Below are positions 56,065-64,000 of a DNA stretch of 64,000 nucleotides, piece after piece. The stretch spans positions 100,736-164,735 of the forward strand of contig NZ_JAKSXX010000237.1 of NCBI RefSeq assembly GCF_022829385.1, in the 5' to 3' direction. The translations under genes and the position numbers were made by a program. Each line of letters begins with the position of its first letter. The stretch's first letter is position 1. Below the pieces are notes generated by a model, which was not told the origin of the DNA, searched no databases, and saw only the letters and a program-made list of their open reading frames with translations. The DNA is from Methylobacterium sp. J-070. GTDB taxonomy: Bacteria > Pseudomonadota > Alphaproteobacteria > Rhizobiales > Beijerinckiaceae.

Positions 56065-56080
56065 GAAACCCGATGGTTTC
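56065..56080. promoter_or_regulatory. Palindrome upstream of ccr promoter
   Basis: GAAACC-CGAT-GGTTTC, six-base arms, with outer GTCG/CGAC extension broken by one base. It sits 15 bases upstream of the ccr -35, an activator position. CcrR, a TetR-family activator of ccr in Methylorubrum extorquens, is a candidate binder; I cannot compare to its published site. Confidence 0.5.
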
Positions 56081-56437
56081 CGACCGGAAAAAGGCGGCGG
56101 CGCAGGGCCGACACCCACGTATTCAAAATCCGTTTTCGGGGAGACAAAGTATTATTCGGCGGCCGCCTCGCGGGCACAGGTGGCTAGACCTTCCGCGAGG
56201 CCGCGACCCGGGTTTCGGTAGACTTTATACCAGTGAGGGAACCCGGTTCGTGACCGGTGCGGGGGCATGCGCGGCATCGTCAAATCCCGCTGTCGGAGGC
56301 GGCAAGTTTTTTAAAGGCCTTCGGGTGCGCGCAGGCGCGCCTTGGACTTCCGTCGCGGATGACGCGTGCCCGAGCCTTCGCTACGGTGGCCGCAAGGCCG
56401 CGCTCAGCGCGGATACAAAGATGACATGGAGGCCGGG

Positions 56438-58480
56438 ATGGGCGCGAGCGTCGCGGAGACCAAGAGCGACAAGTCGAGCCGCGACAAGCCCTGGATCATC
56501 CGCACCTATGCGGGGCATTCCACTGCGGCGGAGTCGAACGCGCTCTATCGCGGCAACCTCGCCAAGGGCCAGACCGGCCTGTCGGTGGCCTTCGACCTGC
56601 CGACCCAGACGGGCTACGACCCCGACCACGAACTGGCGCGCGGCGAGGTCGGCAAGGTCGGCGTCTCGATCGCGCATCTCGGCGACATGCGGACCCTGTT
56701 CCAGGACATCCCGCTCGCCCAGATGAACACCTCGATGACCATCAACGCCACGGCCCCGTGGCTGCTGGCGCTCTACCTGGCGGTGGCCGAGGAGCAGGGC
56801 GCGCCGCTCGACGCCCTCCAGGGCACCACCCAGAACGACATCATCAAGGAATACCTGTCGCGCGGGACCTACGTGTTCCCGCCCGCACCCTCGCTCCGGC
56901 TCACCAAGGACGTCATCCTCTTCACCACGAAGAACGTGCCGAAGTGGAACCCGATGAACGTCTGCTCCTACCACCTGCAGGAGGCGGGGGCGACGCCGGT
57001 CCAGGAATTGTCCTACGCGCTCGCCATCGCCATCGCGGTGCTCGACACGGTGCGGGACGACCCCGAATTCGACGAGAAAAGCTTCTCCGACGTGTTCGGC
57101 CGGATCTCGTTCTTCGTGAACGCGGGGCTCCGGTTCGTCACCGAGATCTGCAAGATGCGGGCGTTCTCTGAGCTCTGGGACGAGATCGCCCGGGAGCGCT
57201 ACGGCATCGACGACCCGAAGAAGCGGATCTTCCGCTACGGCGTCCAGGTGAACAGTCTCGGCCTGACCGAGCAGCAGCCCGAGAACAACGTCCACCGCAT
57301 CCTGATCGAGATGCTGGCGGTGACGCTGTCCAAGCGCGCCCGCGCCCGGGCGGTGCAGCTGCCGGCCTGGAACGAGGCGCTCGGCCTGCCGCGGCCCTGG
57401 GACCAGCAATGGTCCATGCGGATGCAGCAGATCCTCGCCTTCGAGACCGACCTGCTCGAATACGACGACATCTTCGACGGCAGCCACGTGATCGACGCCA
57501 AGGTCGAGGCGCTGAAGGCCGAGACCCGGGCCGAGCTGGAGCGGATCGGCGGGATCGGCGGCGCGGTCGCCGCGGTGGAGACCGGCGCCCTCAAGCGCGC
57601 GCTGGTGGAGTCGAACGCCCGGCGGATCTCGGCGATCGAGGCGGGCGAGCAGATCGTGGTCGGCGTCAACAAGTGGCAGCAGGGCGAGCCCTCGCCGCTC
57701 ACCGCCGGGGAGGGGGCGATCTTCTCCGTCTCCGAGACGGTGGAGATGGAGGCGCAGGGCCGGATCCGTGCGTGGCGCGGCCGGCGCGACGAGCGCGCCG
57801 TGGGTCAAGCCCTCGACGCCCTGGAGCAGGCGGCGCGCTCGGGCGCCAACATCATGCCGCCCTCGATCGCGGCCGCGAAGGCCGGCGTCACCACGGGCGA
57901 GTGGGGAGAGCGCCTGCGCGCGGTCTTCGGCGAGTACCGGGCCCCCACCGGGGTGACCCCGGAGACGGTCTCCTCCGGGGCGGCCGAGGAGGCGAAGCTC
58001 CTGATCGCCGATCTCGGTGAGCGGCTCGGCGAGACGCCGAAGCTCGTGGTCGGCAAGCCGGGCCTCGACGGCCACTCGAACGGCGCCGAGCAGATCGCGC
58101 TCCGCGCCCGGGACGTGGGCTTCGACGTCACCTACGACGGCATCCGCCAGACGCCCGCCGAGATCGTCGCCAAGGCGAAGGAGACCGGGGCCCACGTGGT
58201 CGGCCTGTCGATCCTGTCCGGCTCCCACGTGCCGCTGGTGCGCGAGGTCCGGGCCCAGATGCGGGAGGCGGGCCTGGATCACATTCCGGTGGTGGTCGGC
58301 GGCATCATCTCGCCCGAGGACGAGCTGGTCCTGAAGAACATGGGCGTGCGCGCCGTCTACACGCCCAAGGACTACGCCATCGACCAGATCATGGTCGGGC
58401 TGGCCAAGGTGGTGGAGAAGACCCTGGAGCGCAGCGGTGCCGCACCGGACCGGCCGCGCGAGGGGACGCAGGTCTACTGA
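56438..58480 (+). CDS. ecm: Ethylmalonyl-CoA mutase
   Basis: A 680-residue B12-dependent mutase (MeaA type) that turns ethylmalonyl-CoA into methylsuccinyl-CoA. The substrate barrel occupies about 15-500 (FDLPTQTGYDPDH, TTQNDIIKEYLSRGTY), and the C-terminal B12-binding domain has GLDGHSNGAEQ (cobalt-ligand His) and ILSGSHVPLV with GGIISPEDE. ATG 56438 chosen because GGAGG lies at 56428-56432; a start at 56426 would add four residues. Confidence 0.96.
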   Translation: MGASVAETKSDKSSRDKPWIIRTYAGHSTAAESNALYRGNLAKGQTGLSVAFDLPTQTGYDPDHELARGEVGKVGVSIAHLGDMRTLFQDIPLAQMNTSMTINATAPWLLALYLAVAEEQGAPLDALQGTTQNDIIKEYLSRGTYVFPPAPSLRLTKDVILFTTKNVPKWNPMNVCSYHLQEAGATPVQELSYALAIAIAVLDTVRDDPEFDEKSFSDVFGRISFFVNAGLRFVTEICKMRAFSELWDEIARERYGIDDPKKRIFRYGVQVNSLGLTEQQPENNVHRILIEMLAVTLSKRARARAVQLPAWNEALGLPRPWDQQWSMRMQQILAFETDLLEYDDIFDGSHVIDAKVEALKAETRAELERIGGIGGAVAAVETGALKRALVESNARRISAIEAGEQIVVGVNKWQQGEPSPLTAGEGAIFSVSETVEMEAQGRIRAWRGRRDERAVGQALDALEQAARSGANIMPPSIAAAKAGVTTGEWGERLRAVFGEYRAPTGVTPETVSSGAAEEAKLLIADLGERLGETPKLVVGKPGLDGHSNGAEQIALRARDVGFDVTYDGIRQTPAEIVAKAKETGAHVVGLSILSGSHVPLVREVRAQMREAGLDHIPVVVGGIISPEDELVLKNMGVRAVYTPKDYAIDQIMVGLAKVVEKTLERSGAAPDRPREGTQVY

Positions 58481-58937
58481 TCGAAGGCCGTATTCCGTCC
58501 CGAGGACGGCGCGGAGCCGCAGGAGCCGCGCCGCCCCCGGCATGTCGCGCCAGTCCGAACACCTGAGCGTCGAGGTCGGCCGCTTCCTCGCCACGGTGCG
58601 GGCGGCGTGAGAGCCGGCGCACGCCTCGCCGGGGGCACACCGCTTCTGTAGGATCGGTCTCGCCCGTCCGGTTTCCCCCGCGGGACGGGCGGATCGGAGA
58701 CGCGTCGCGTGACCCTGGCCGACACGATCGACCGCCTCAGGGAGGCGCGCGGCTGCTCCAGAGGGTATCCAGCACGGTCCGCTGTGTCCCGAGACCGCAT
58801 CGCGAACCGGGTTTCCCGGCCGCGCCGCGTCGGGCGGACGGGGTCGGGACGAGAAACGCTCGCGACGGAAACCGACCGCGGCGCGTCCGCCGGACGGTGA
58901 GCCGGCGCGGTCGAGATGCCACCCGCTTCAGGTCACC
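58481..58937. other. Intergenic region with gene remnant
   Basis: This is 457 bases containing the chemoreceptor remnant at 58542-58610. Open frames here, such as 58709-58900, lack family features. No promoter or terminator stands out. Confidence 0.5.
58542..58610 (+). pseudogene. Remnant of chemoreceptor C-terminus
   Basis: A 22-codon frame, MSRQSEHLSVEVGRFLATVRAA, ends at a normal stop. It closely resembles the extreme C-terminus of alphaproteobacterial methyl-accepting chemotaxis proteins (QSEHLRxEVxRFLxxVRAA). Nothing upstream matches the rest of such a protein, so it looks like the scar of a deleted gene. Confidence 0.6.
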
Positions 58938-59963
58938 GTGATCACGATCCTCCTCCTCGCCGTCCCGCTCGCCGCCGCCCTGTCGGCCGGGCTGATCCTG
59001 CGCCTGCGGCCGCTCCTGCAGCGCTATGCCCTGGCGCGGCCGAACGCCCGCTCCAGCCATGCCGTGCCGACCCCGCAGGGGGGCGGCATCGCCGTGGTGA
59101 CCGCGCTGGTCACGATCTCCGGCCTGCTGATCGCGGCGCCAGAGATCGGCGGACGGCCGGACTGGATCTGGCTTTCCGGCTGCACATTGGCGCTCGCGCT
59201 CCTCGGCGCGGTGGATGACGTCCGGCCGTTGCCGGCCGCCTTCCGGCTCGCCGTGCAGGCGGGAACGGTCGGCCTGCTGGTCTGGCACCTGGACGGGCGG
59301 CTGCTGCCCGGGGCACCCCTCTGGCTCGAGCGCGGCCTCACCCTCGTGGCGGGCGTGTGGCTGGTGAACCTGACGAACTTCATGGACGGCCTCGACTGGA
59401 TGACCGTCGCCGAGATGGTCCCCGTCTCCGGCGCGCTCCTGCTGCTCGGCCTCTCCGGCTACCTGCCGCCGCTGCCGGCGCTGGTGGCGGCCAGCCTCCT
59501 GGGGGCCGTTCTCGGCTTCGCGCCGTTCAACCGACCGGTCGCGAGCCTCTTCCTCGGGGATGTCGGCTCGCTGCCGATCGGCCTCGTCACCGCATGGCTG
59601 CTCTGGCAGCTGGCGCTGGCGGGCAGCCTCGCGGCGGCGCTGCTGCTGCCGCTCACCTATCTGGCGGATGCCAGCCTGACGCTGATCGCCCGGGCCGCCA
59701 GGGGGGAGCGGGTCTGGGAGGCCCATCGGGGGCACTACTACCAGCGCGCCACCGTCAACGGCCTCTCGGTTCCCGGCGTCGTGGCGCGGGTGTTCGGGGT
59801 GAACCTCGCGCTCGCCGCGCTTGCCGCCGCGACCTTGCTTTGGCCGTCCTGGCCGGTCACCCTCGCGGCCCTGGCCGCCGGGCTCGCCCTGGTGGCCACC
59901 CTGCTCCGCCGCTTCGCCCGCGCCCCGGCGCCGGCCCCAGCCGAAGGTGACGCTCGCCCGTGA
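58938..59963 (+). CDS. WecA/TagO-type glycosyl-phosphate transferase
   Basis: A 341-residue multi-spanning membrane enzyme that attaches a sugar phosphate to undecaprenyl phosphate. Marks are SHAVPTPQGGGIAV, GAVDDVRPLP (DD motif), NLTNFMDGLDW and FLGDVGSLPIG, with HRGHYYQRA near the C-terminus. Sugar is unknown. It starts a surface-polysaccharide locus. Start is GTG 58938; stop overlaps the epimerase start by four bases. Confidence 0.9.
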   Translation: MITILLLAVPLAAALSAGLILRLRPLLQRYALARPNARSSHAVPTPQGGGIAVVTALVTISGLLIAAPEIGGRPDWIWLSGCTLALALLGAVDDVRPLPAAFRLAVQAGTVGLLVWHLDGRLLPGAPLWLERGLTLVAGVWLVNLTNFMDGLDWMTVAEMVPVSGALLLLGLSGYLPPLPALVAASLLGAVLGFAPFNRPVASLFLGDVGSLPIGLVTAWLLWQLALAGSLAAALLLPLTYLADASLTLIARAARGERVWEAHRGHYYQRATVNGLSVPGVVARVFGVNLALAALAAATLLWPSWPVTLAALAAGLALVATLLRRFARAPAPAPAEGDARP

Positions 59964-60895
59964 CCGGACTGATCGCGCTCACCGGGGCGACCGGCTTCAT
60001 CGGCCGCCATCTGCTGGCCGACCTCACCGCGCGCGGCTACCGGGTGCGGGTGCTCCTGCGCCGGCCGACGGCCCTGCCCGAGGGGGCGGCGAGCGCGGTG
60101 GTCGGGGACCTGACGCGGCCGATCAACATGGCGGCGGCGCTCAGCGGCGTCGACGCGGTGGTCCATTCGGCCGGCCTCGCCCACGCCGGTCCGAGCCATG
60201 CCCCTTCCGGCGCGCCCGAGGACGACTACCGTACGCTCAACACCGAGGCGACGCGCCGGCTCGCGGACGCCGCGGCCCGGGCGAAGGTGCGCCGCTTCGT
60301 GTTCCTGTCCTCGATCCGCGCCCAGGTCGGCGCGAGCGCCCCTGGCGTGGTCGGGGAGGGCGATCCCGCGGCGCCCACCGACGCGTACGGCCGCTCCAAG
60401 CTGGAGGCCGAGCGGGCGCTCGCCGAGACCGGGCTGGACTGGGTCGCGCTCCGCCCGGTCCTCGTCTACGGGGCGGGGGTGAAGGGCAACATGGCGGCGC
60501 TGCTGCGGCTCGCCCGCTCGCCCTACCCGCTGCCGCTGGGCGGCCTCGCGGCCCGGCGCTCGCTAATCGCGTTGGAGAGCCTGTCGGGTGCCGTGGACGC
60601 GGTGCTGCGGGCGCCGCAGCCCCTGAACCGGGCCCTCGTGGCGGCCGATCCGGATCCGCTGAGCCTCCCCGAGATGATCGCGGCCCTGCGTCAGGGCCTG
60701 GGCCGGGGCCCGGGTCTGGTGCCGGTGCCGGTCGGGCTGCTCAAGCTGGCCTGCCGGATGACCGGACGGGAGGCCCTATTCGCCCGCGTCGCCGAAGGGC
60801 TGGTCGCCCGCGCCGACGGACTCGCGGCACTCGGGTGGCGCCCGGCCGGCCCGACCCGGGACGGGCTGGCGCGGCTGGCGCGCGAGGACGGATGA
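59960..60895 (+). CDS. NAD-dependent epimerase/dehydratase
   Basis: A 311-residue extended SDR. GATGFIGRH is at about 9-17, VHSAGLAHAG follows and the Tyr-x-x-x-Lys pair is in DAYGRSKLEAE. It resembles UDP-4-keto-sugar reductases and UDP-glucose 4-epimerase homologues that partner WecA-type enzymes in polysaccharide loci. GTG start overlaps the previous stop (GTGA), so the two genes are co-translated. Confidence 0.87.
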   Translation: MTGLIALTGATGFIGRHLLADLTARGYRVRVLLRRPTALPEGAASAVVGDLTRPINMAAALSGVDAVVHSAGLAHAGPSHAPSGAPEDDYRTLNTEATRRLADAAARAKVRRFVFLSSIRAQVGASAPGVVGEGDPAAPTDAYGRSKLEAERALAETGLDWVALRPVLVYGAGVKGNMAALLRLARSPYPLPLGGLAARRSLIALESLSGAVDAVLRAPQPLNRALVAADPDPLSLPEMIAALRQGLGRGPGLVPVPVGLLKLACRMTGREALFARVAEGLVARADGLAALGWRPAGPTRDGLARLAREDG

Positions 60896-61020
60896 CCTGA
60901 GGCACGCCCGGGGCCCGGGGTCCAAACGGCGCTCCCCGCCGCGCCGGCCCTGGGGCGCCACGGTTCACCTGGGCCGCGATGAGGATTATCAGGTCGTTCG
61001 CGGTGGGACGGCGCCATCGC

Positions 61021-61073
61021 GCGGACGGACAGACCCCGCAGGCCCGCGACCTGGGCGGGGTCTGTCCGTCCGC
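61021..61073 (+). repeat. Perfect 19-base inverted repeat, leader hairpin
   Basis: Arms at 61021-61039 and 61055-61073 are exactly complementary over 19 bases (core GACAGACCCCGC/GCGGGGTCTGTC) around a 15-base loop. It lies 27 bases before the methyltransferase ATG. It may be an intrinsic attenuator-type hairpin (no U-tract) or a binding site. No second copy was noticed in the window. Confidence 0.8.
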
Positions 61074-61100
61074 CGACACCGGGAACAGGATTGGGTGCGT

Positions 61101-62204
61101 ATGGACCGAGCACAACGCCTTCTGCGATCGCTGACGAAAGACGCCCGCCTCGTGGAGGTCGGACCGAGCTTCAATCCGCTCGCACCAAAGCGGGACGGCT
61201 GGAACACGTTCGTCATCGATCACGCGTCCCGCGAAGACCTCGTAGCGAAGTACAGCGCCCATCACGGGGTCGACACGAGCCGGATCGAGGAGGTGGATTT
61301 CATCTGGCAGGGCGGCTCCCTGGCGGATGCGGTGCCGGCCGCGCAGCACGGCACGTTCGACGCCTTCATCGCCAGTCACGTGATCGAGCACACCACCGAC
61401 GTGGTTACGTTCCTCAAAGCCGCCGAGACCCTGATCCGCCCGGACGGGGTCATCATCCTGGCGGTGCCCGACAAGCGGAAATGCTTCGACTTCTACCGCC
61501 ATCCCTCCACCACCGGGGACGCGCTGGCGGCCTTCCTGGAAAAGCGCGCCCGCCACGACACGCGCACGCATTTCGAGTCCGTCATGCGGACGGTCCACAA
61601 GGGCGGCGCGCCCGGCTGGCACGCCGACGACACGCGGGAGGGCGTCATCGCCATCCCGTTCGACAAGGCGCACGAGCAACTCGCCCTCGCCGCCCGTCCG
61701 GAATACGTCGACGCCCACAACTGGATCTTCGTGCCGTCGAGCTTCCGCCTGATGCTCCTGGAGCTCGGGACGATGGGCTACCTCGATCTGCGCGTCGAGG
61801 AGATCGCCGAGGCGGAAGCGACCGAGTTCTACGCGTGGCTGCGCAAGGGCCTGGCACCGATCGACGCGGCCGCGCTTCAGGGCGCCCGAAAGCATCTCAT
61901 GGATCTGACGATCGTGGAGCTGTCGCAGCAGTTACGGCAATTGCCCGGAGGGCTTCTGGGGGAGGACAGTCCCGAGGCCAAATTTCTGGATCGGATCAGA
62001 GAGGCCGACTTCCGCGCCGAGGCGACGCAGGTCGTCCTGGCCGCCGTCTTGGCCAGCACCGGCTGGCGCGGGCTGGATCGTCGCAAGTTCCGGAGGCTGA
62101 TCGCCGAGGCGAGCCGGTCGGTCCCGGTGAGCGGGCCCGCCGCGGTGCAGCACCTCGTCCTCCTGGATGGAGCCCGCAAGGTCCTGGGATCGACCGCGGA
62201 TTAG
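61101..62204 (+). CDS. SAM-dependent methyltransferase-like protein
   Basis: A 367-residue protein. The N-terminal half is a class I methyltransferase: LVEVGPSFNPLAP, DAFIASHVIEHT, RPDGVIILAVPDKRKCF. The C-terminal third is helical with no family recognised. In this locus it probably methylates a sugar or glycan. ATG 61101 used; GTG 61095 also possible, with AACAGGA upstream. A long perfect hairpin sits in its leader. Confidence 0.8.
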   Translation: MDRAQRLLRSLTKDARLVEVGPSFNPLAPKRDGWNTFVIDHASREDLVAKYSAHHGVDTSRIEEVDFIWQGGSLADAVPAAQHGTFDAFIASHVIEHTTDVVTFLKAAETLIRPDGVIILAVPDKRKCFDFYRHPSTTGDALAAFLEKRARHDTRTHFESVMRTVHKGGAPGWHADDTREGVIAIPFDKAHEQLALAARPEYVDAHNWIFVPSSFRLMLLELGTMGYLDLRVEEIAEAEATEFYAWLRKGLAPIDAAALQGARKHLMDLTIVELSQQLRQLPGGLLGEDSPEAKFLDRIREADFRAEATQVVLAAVLASTGWRGLDRRKFRRLIAEASRSVPVSGPAAVQHLVLLDGARKVLGSTAD

Positions 62205-62274
62205 GCCCGGAGCCGCCGGACCGTGGGGTCCTGCGGCCGATCGCCCGCGACGCATGACCGGGGCGGCGCGCGCC

Positions 62275-63522
62275 TCAACGGGTCATGAGCTTGCGCGCGA
62301 ACAGCGCCGCGGCGAACAGCACGGCGGCGCCCGCGGTGATCAGGCTGATCATCAGGGTCCGCCGCGGCTCGGTAGACGATTCCGCCTTCACCGGCACGAC
62401 GATCGGGCTGAGGAATTCGACCTGACGCGCCGCGATGATGCGCGCGTGCTCGTTGGCCTTGCGCACCAGCTCGTAATATTTCTCCGCGCTCTTCCGCTCG
62501 GTCTCGAGGGCCTCGAACTGCGTGAGCGCGCTGGAGAGCTGGCGCTTCTGCTCAGGCGCCTCACCGCCGGCGCTTTCCCGCTGGATGCGCGCGATGTTGG
62601 CATCCAGATCGGCGATCTGCTGCTTGATGTCGATGATGTGGCGGGAGGCCGGGCCCAGGTCGCGCTGCCCGATCGCCAGCTGGATCGCGAGGTTCACCCG
62701 CGTGGTGCGCAGCTCCGAAACGGTCTTCAGGTTGGCCTCGTTCGATTTCACCGCGTCGAGCACGCCCGCCCGGTTGCGCAGATCGGTCAAGGCCGTGTTG
62801 ATGTTGCGAACCCGCTCCTCGGCGCGCGCCAGCTCGCGGGCGCTCTCGGTCACGGCGTCCGCCCGCGCGCGGGCGCTCAGCCCGTTCACCATCTCGTCCG
62901 CCGCCTTCAGGATGGCCTGCGTGATGGCCAGCGACTCGCCCGGGTCGAAGGCTTCGACCGACAGCGACATGATTCCGGAAACGGAATCGATGTCGACCGC
63001 CACCCGGCGCTTCCAGTAGCGCAGGCGCTTCTCGATGGGCTTGTCGGGACTGAGGCGGGAGAAGTGGTCGATGCTGTCGCGGCTGAACCATTCGCGGACG
63101 GGCAGTTGCGCCTCGATCGTCTCGAGCAGCGTCCGGCTGTAGATGTACTCCTGCGTGATCATGCTGTCCTGCGCGATGGTCGAATTCACGACCCCGGCAT
63201 TGGTCCCCACCTCGTCCGGTGCAGCCTTCTCGGCCGAGCCGACCGCCGGCCGGATCGCGAACTGCGTCTCCGTCACGTATCGGTCCGAGGCGATCAACCC
63301 GTAGTACACCCCGCCGATCGCGACCGGCAGGACGAAGCAGATGGCGAACAGGATCGGGATCCAGGGATCGTCCTTGACGTGGCTCTCGTAGGACCGGACG
63401 CCCTTCTTGCGGTCGATGACGCTCGACAGGCGCGTGAACTGCTGCAGGGCCTCGACGATCGCCTTCTGCCGATCGGTGGCCCTGAGCGGCTTACCCCGGG
63501 CGGGCCGGATCTCCATGTTCAT
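62275..63522 (-). CDS. Capsule polysaccharide export inner-membrane protein (KpsE/Wzz-like)
   Basis: A 415-residue protein with two membrane helices (about 55-77 and 388-410), a large periplasmic domain with coiled coils (about 210-355; REL/EERVRN, RDLGPASRHIIDIKQQIAD) and the VAVDIDSVSGIMSLSVEAFDP segment typical of polysaccharide co-polymerase family proteins. It spans the periplasm to help export the polysaccharide. Divergent from the KpsT-like ATPase. ATG 63522 or the Met two codons on are both possible starts. Confidence 0.88.
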   Translation of the reverse strand: MNMEIRPARGKPLRATDRQKAIVEALQQFTRLSSVIDRKKGVRSYESHVKDDPWIPILFAICFVLPVAIGGVYYGLIASDRYVTETQFAIRPAVGSAEKAAPDEVGTNAGVVNSTIAQDSMITQEYIYSRTLLETIEAQLPVREWFSRDSIDHFSRLSPDKPIEKRLRYWKRRVAVDIDSVSGIMSLSVEAFDPGESLAITQAILKAADEMVNGLSARARADAVTESARELARAEERVRNINTALTDLRNRAGVLDAVKSNEANLKTVSELRTTRVNLAIQLAIGQRDLGPASRHIIDIKQQIADLDANIARIQRESAGGEAPEQKRQLSSALTQFEALETERKSAEKYYELVRKANEHARIIAARQVEFLSPIVVPVKAESSTEPRRTLMISLITAGAAVLFAAALFARKLMTR

Positions 63523-63774
63523 CGTCAGATTCCCGGCTTCAGCGGCGTCGGACGTGTCTCGAGCCCGGATGGCCCGCGGACGCGGCGGGGCCGGCGCCTG
63601 ACCAAGCCCTTCACACCGACAGACGGCAAAAGCATGTCCGGCGGGATTCCGGCGGTGCCGGCGCCGGATCGGGAGCGACGCCCCTCCAAGTTTGGCCACC
63701 TTCGCGCGCTAGCGCCTCCGGAACGGCCATTGATGGCTGATGATGGCTTACCGTCTGTCGGGAGAGCGGTCCCC

Positions 63775-64000
63775 GTGATCCGTTTCGAGAAAGTCACCAA
63801 CATCTACCGGACCAACGGGCATCCTCGCATCATCCTGGACCAAGCCTCGTTCACCCTGAAGCCGCGCATCTCCGGCATCCTCGGCATCAACGGCCCCGGA
63901 ACGTCGACGACGATGCGCCTCATCGCCGGGACCGAGGACGCCTCGAAGGGGAAGATCCGGCGCGACCGGCGCGTGTCATGGCCGCTGGGCTTCGCGGGCG
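63775..64000 (+). CDS. KpsT-like ABC ATPase, 3' end outside window
   Basis: The first 75 codons of a capsular-polysaccharide ABC ATPase. IRFEKVTNIYRTNG and RRVSWPLGFAG match KpsT/RkpS-type proteins. The Walker A loop reads GINGPGTSTT, with Thr instead of the essential Lys, and TMRLIAGTED follows. GTG 63775 has GGGAGAG upstream at 63760-63766; ATG 63733 is an in-frame alternative. Loss of the Lys predicts no ATP hydrolysis, or a decayed gene. Confidence 0.75.
   Translation, partial: MIRFEKVTNIYRTNGHPRIILDQASFTLKPRISGILGINGPGTSTTMRLIAGTEDASKGKIRRDRRVSWPLGFAG

Larger units (their letters stand above)
55970..56437. other. Divergent ccr-ecm regulatory region
   Basis: This is 468 bases of comparatively AT-richer sequence. 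It contains the ccr promoter and palindrome described separately. The ecm side shows no strong -10/-35 pair; a TTTATACC stretch lies at 56224-56231. No gene seen. Confidence 0.6.

Noticed and set aside
56381..58594. 737-codon frame opposite ecm
   Set aside because: Antisense shadow of a conserved B12 mutase gene.
58709..58900. 63-codon GTG frame beside the chemoreceptor remnant
   Set aside because: Translation is Arg-rich with no domain; likely chance open frame.

Overview
The window looks like chromosome from a Methylobacterium/Methylorubrum-type alphaproteobacterium. The evidence is very high GC, a divergent pair for crotonyl-CoA carboxylase/reductase (ccr) and ethylmalonyl-CoA mutase (ecm) of the ethylmalonyl-CoA pathway, a membrane-bound selenocysteine formate dehydrogenase, a NepR-type anti-sigma factor of the alphaproteobacterial general stress response, and several dispersed hairpin repeats. 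The assignment is inferred from gene content; no rRNA, tRNA, phage, IS or CRISPR was seen. Genes are densely packed on both strands. Most long open frames opposite the genes are GC-driven shadows.

Layout. 1-4.4 kb: a partial unknown gene, a metallo-beta-lactamase-fold hydrolase, a small membrane protein, an NDUFA9-like and a second nucleotide-sugar-type dehydrogenase. 4.6-14.8 kb: a divergent acyl-CoA catabolic island. The minus arm holds a nitronate monooxygenase-like flavoprotein, an enoyl-CoA hydratase, an IclR regulator and a CaiB/BaiF CoA-transferase. The plus arm holds a fused hydratase/3-hydroxyacyl-CoA dehydrogenase, a thiolase and a two-subunit acyl-CoA dehydrogenase resembling PimC/PimD. 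The arms are separated by a 320-base region with two matching perfect palindromes, so this resembles an IclR-controlled dicarboxylate (pimelate-like) degradation cluster. 15-18.4 kb: TPR lipoprotein, purK-purE and two YdcH-like small coiled coils. 18.7-23.3 kb: propionyl-CoA synthetase, a ribbon-helix-helix-like protein behind a perfect palindrome, a PHB-depolymerase-family esterase and a secreted PLA2-like protein. 23.5-37.3 kb: oxidoreductases, two MFS transporters, an amidohydrolase, a glycosidase-like secreted protein, an XRE-cupin regulator divergent from an omega-aminotransferase, a PRISE-type reductase, an M20 peptidase, and a LysR regulator divergent from a second nitronate monooxygenase. 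37.4-39.2 kb: L,D-transpeptidase, SRPBCC protein and a small lipoprotein.

39.3-45.3 kb: the minus-strand formate dehydrogenase operon (alpha with in-frame UGA, beta, gamma, FdhE). 45.4-46.2 kb: a small secreted protein and a NepR-like protein. 46.6-52 kb: a complete sulfate ABC importer followed by a cysteine synthase, that is, sulfate uptake to cysteine. 52-54.5 kb: small stress-type protein, a degenerate serine-protease-like protein and PhnA. 54.7-58.5 kb: ccr and ecm. 58.9-64 kb: the start of a surface-polysaccharide locus with a WecA/TagO-type glycosyl-phosphate transferase, an epimerase, a methyltransferase, a KpsE-like export protein and a KpsT-like ATPase running off the end.

The metabolic theme is CoA-thioester and C1 metabolism. 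Formate oxidation supplies electrons, PrpE activates propionate and the acyl-CoA cluster degrades dicarboxylate-like chains. Ccr and Ecm convert crotonyl-CoA through ethylmalonyl-CoA to methylsuccinyl-CoA, regenerating glyoxylate. No unprecedented multi-gene system was recognised. The most notable items are the UGA/SECIS in the formate dehydrogenase, the paired operators in the acyl-CoA island, a KpsT-like ATPase lacking the Walker A lysine, an orphan NepR with a candidate EcfG promoter 6 kb away, and a protease-like protein whose serine motif is lost.
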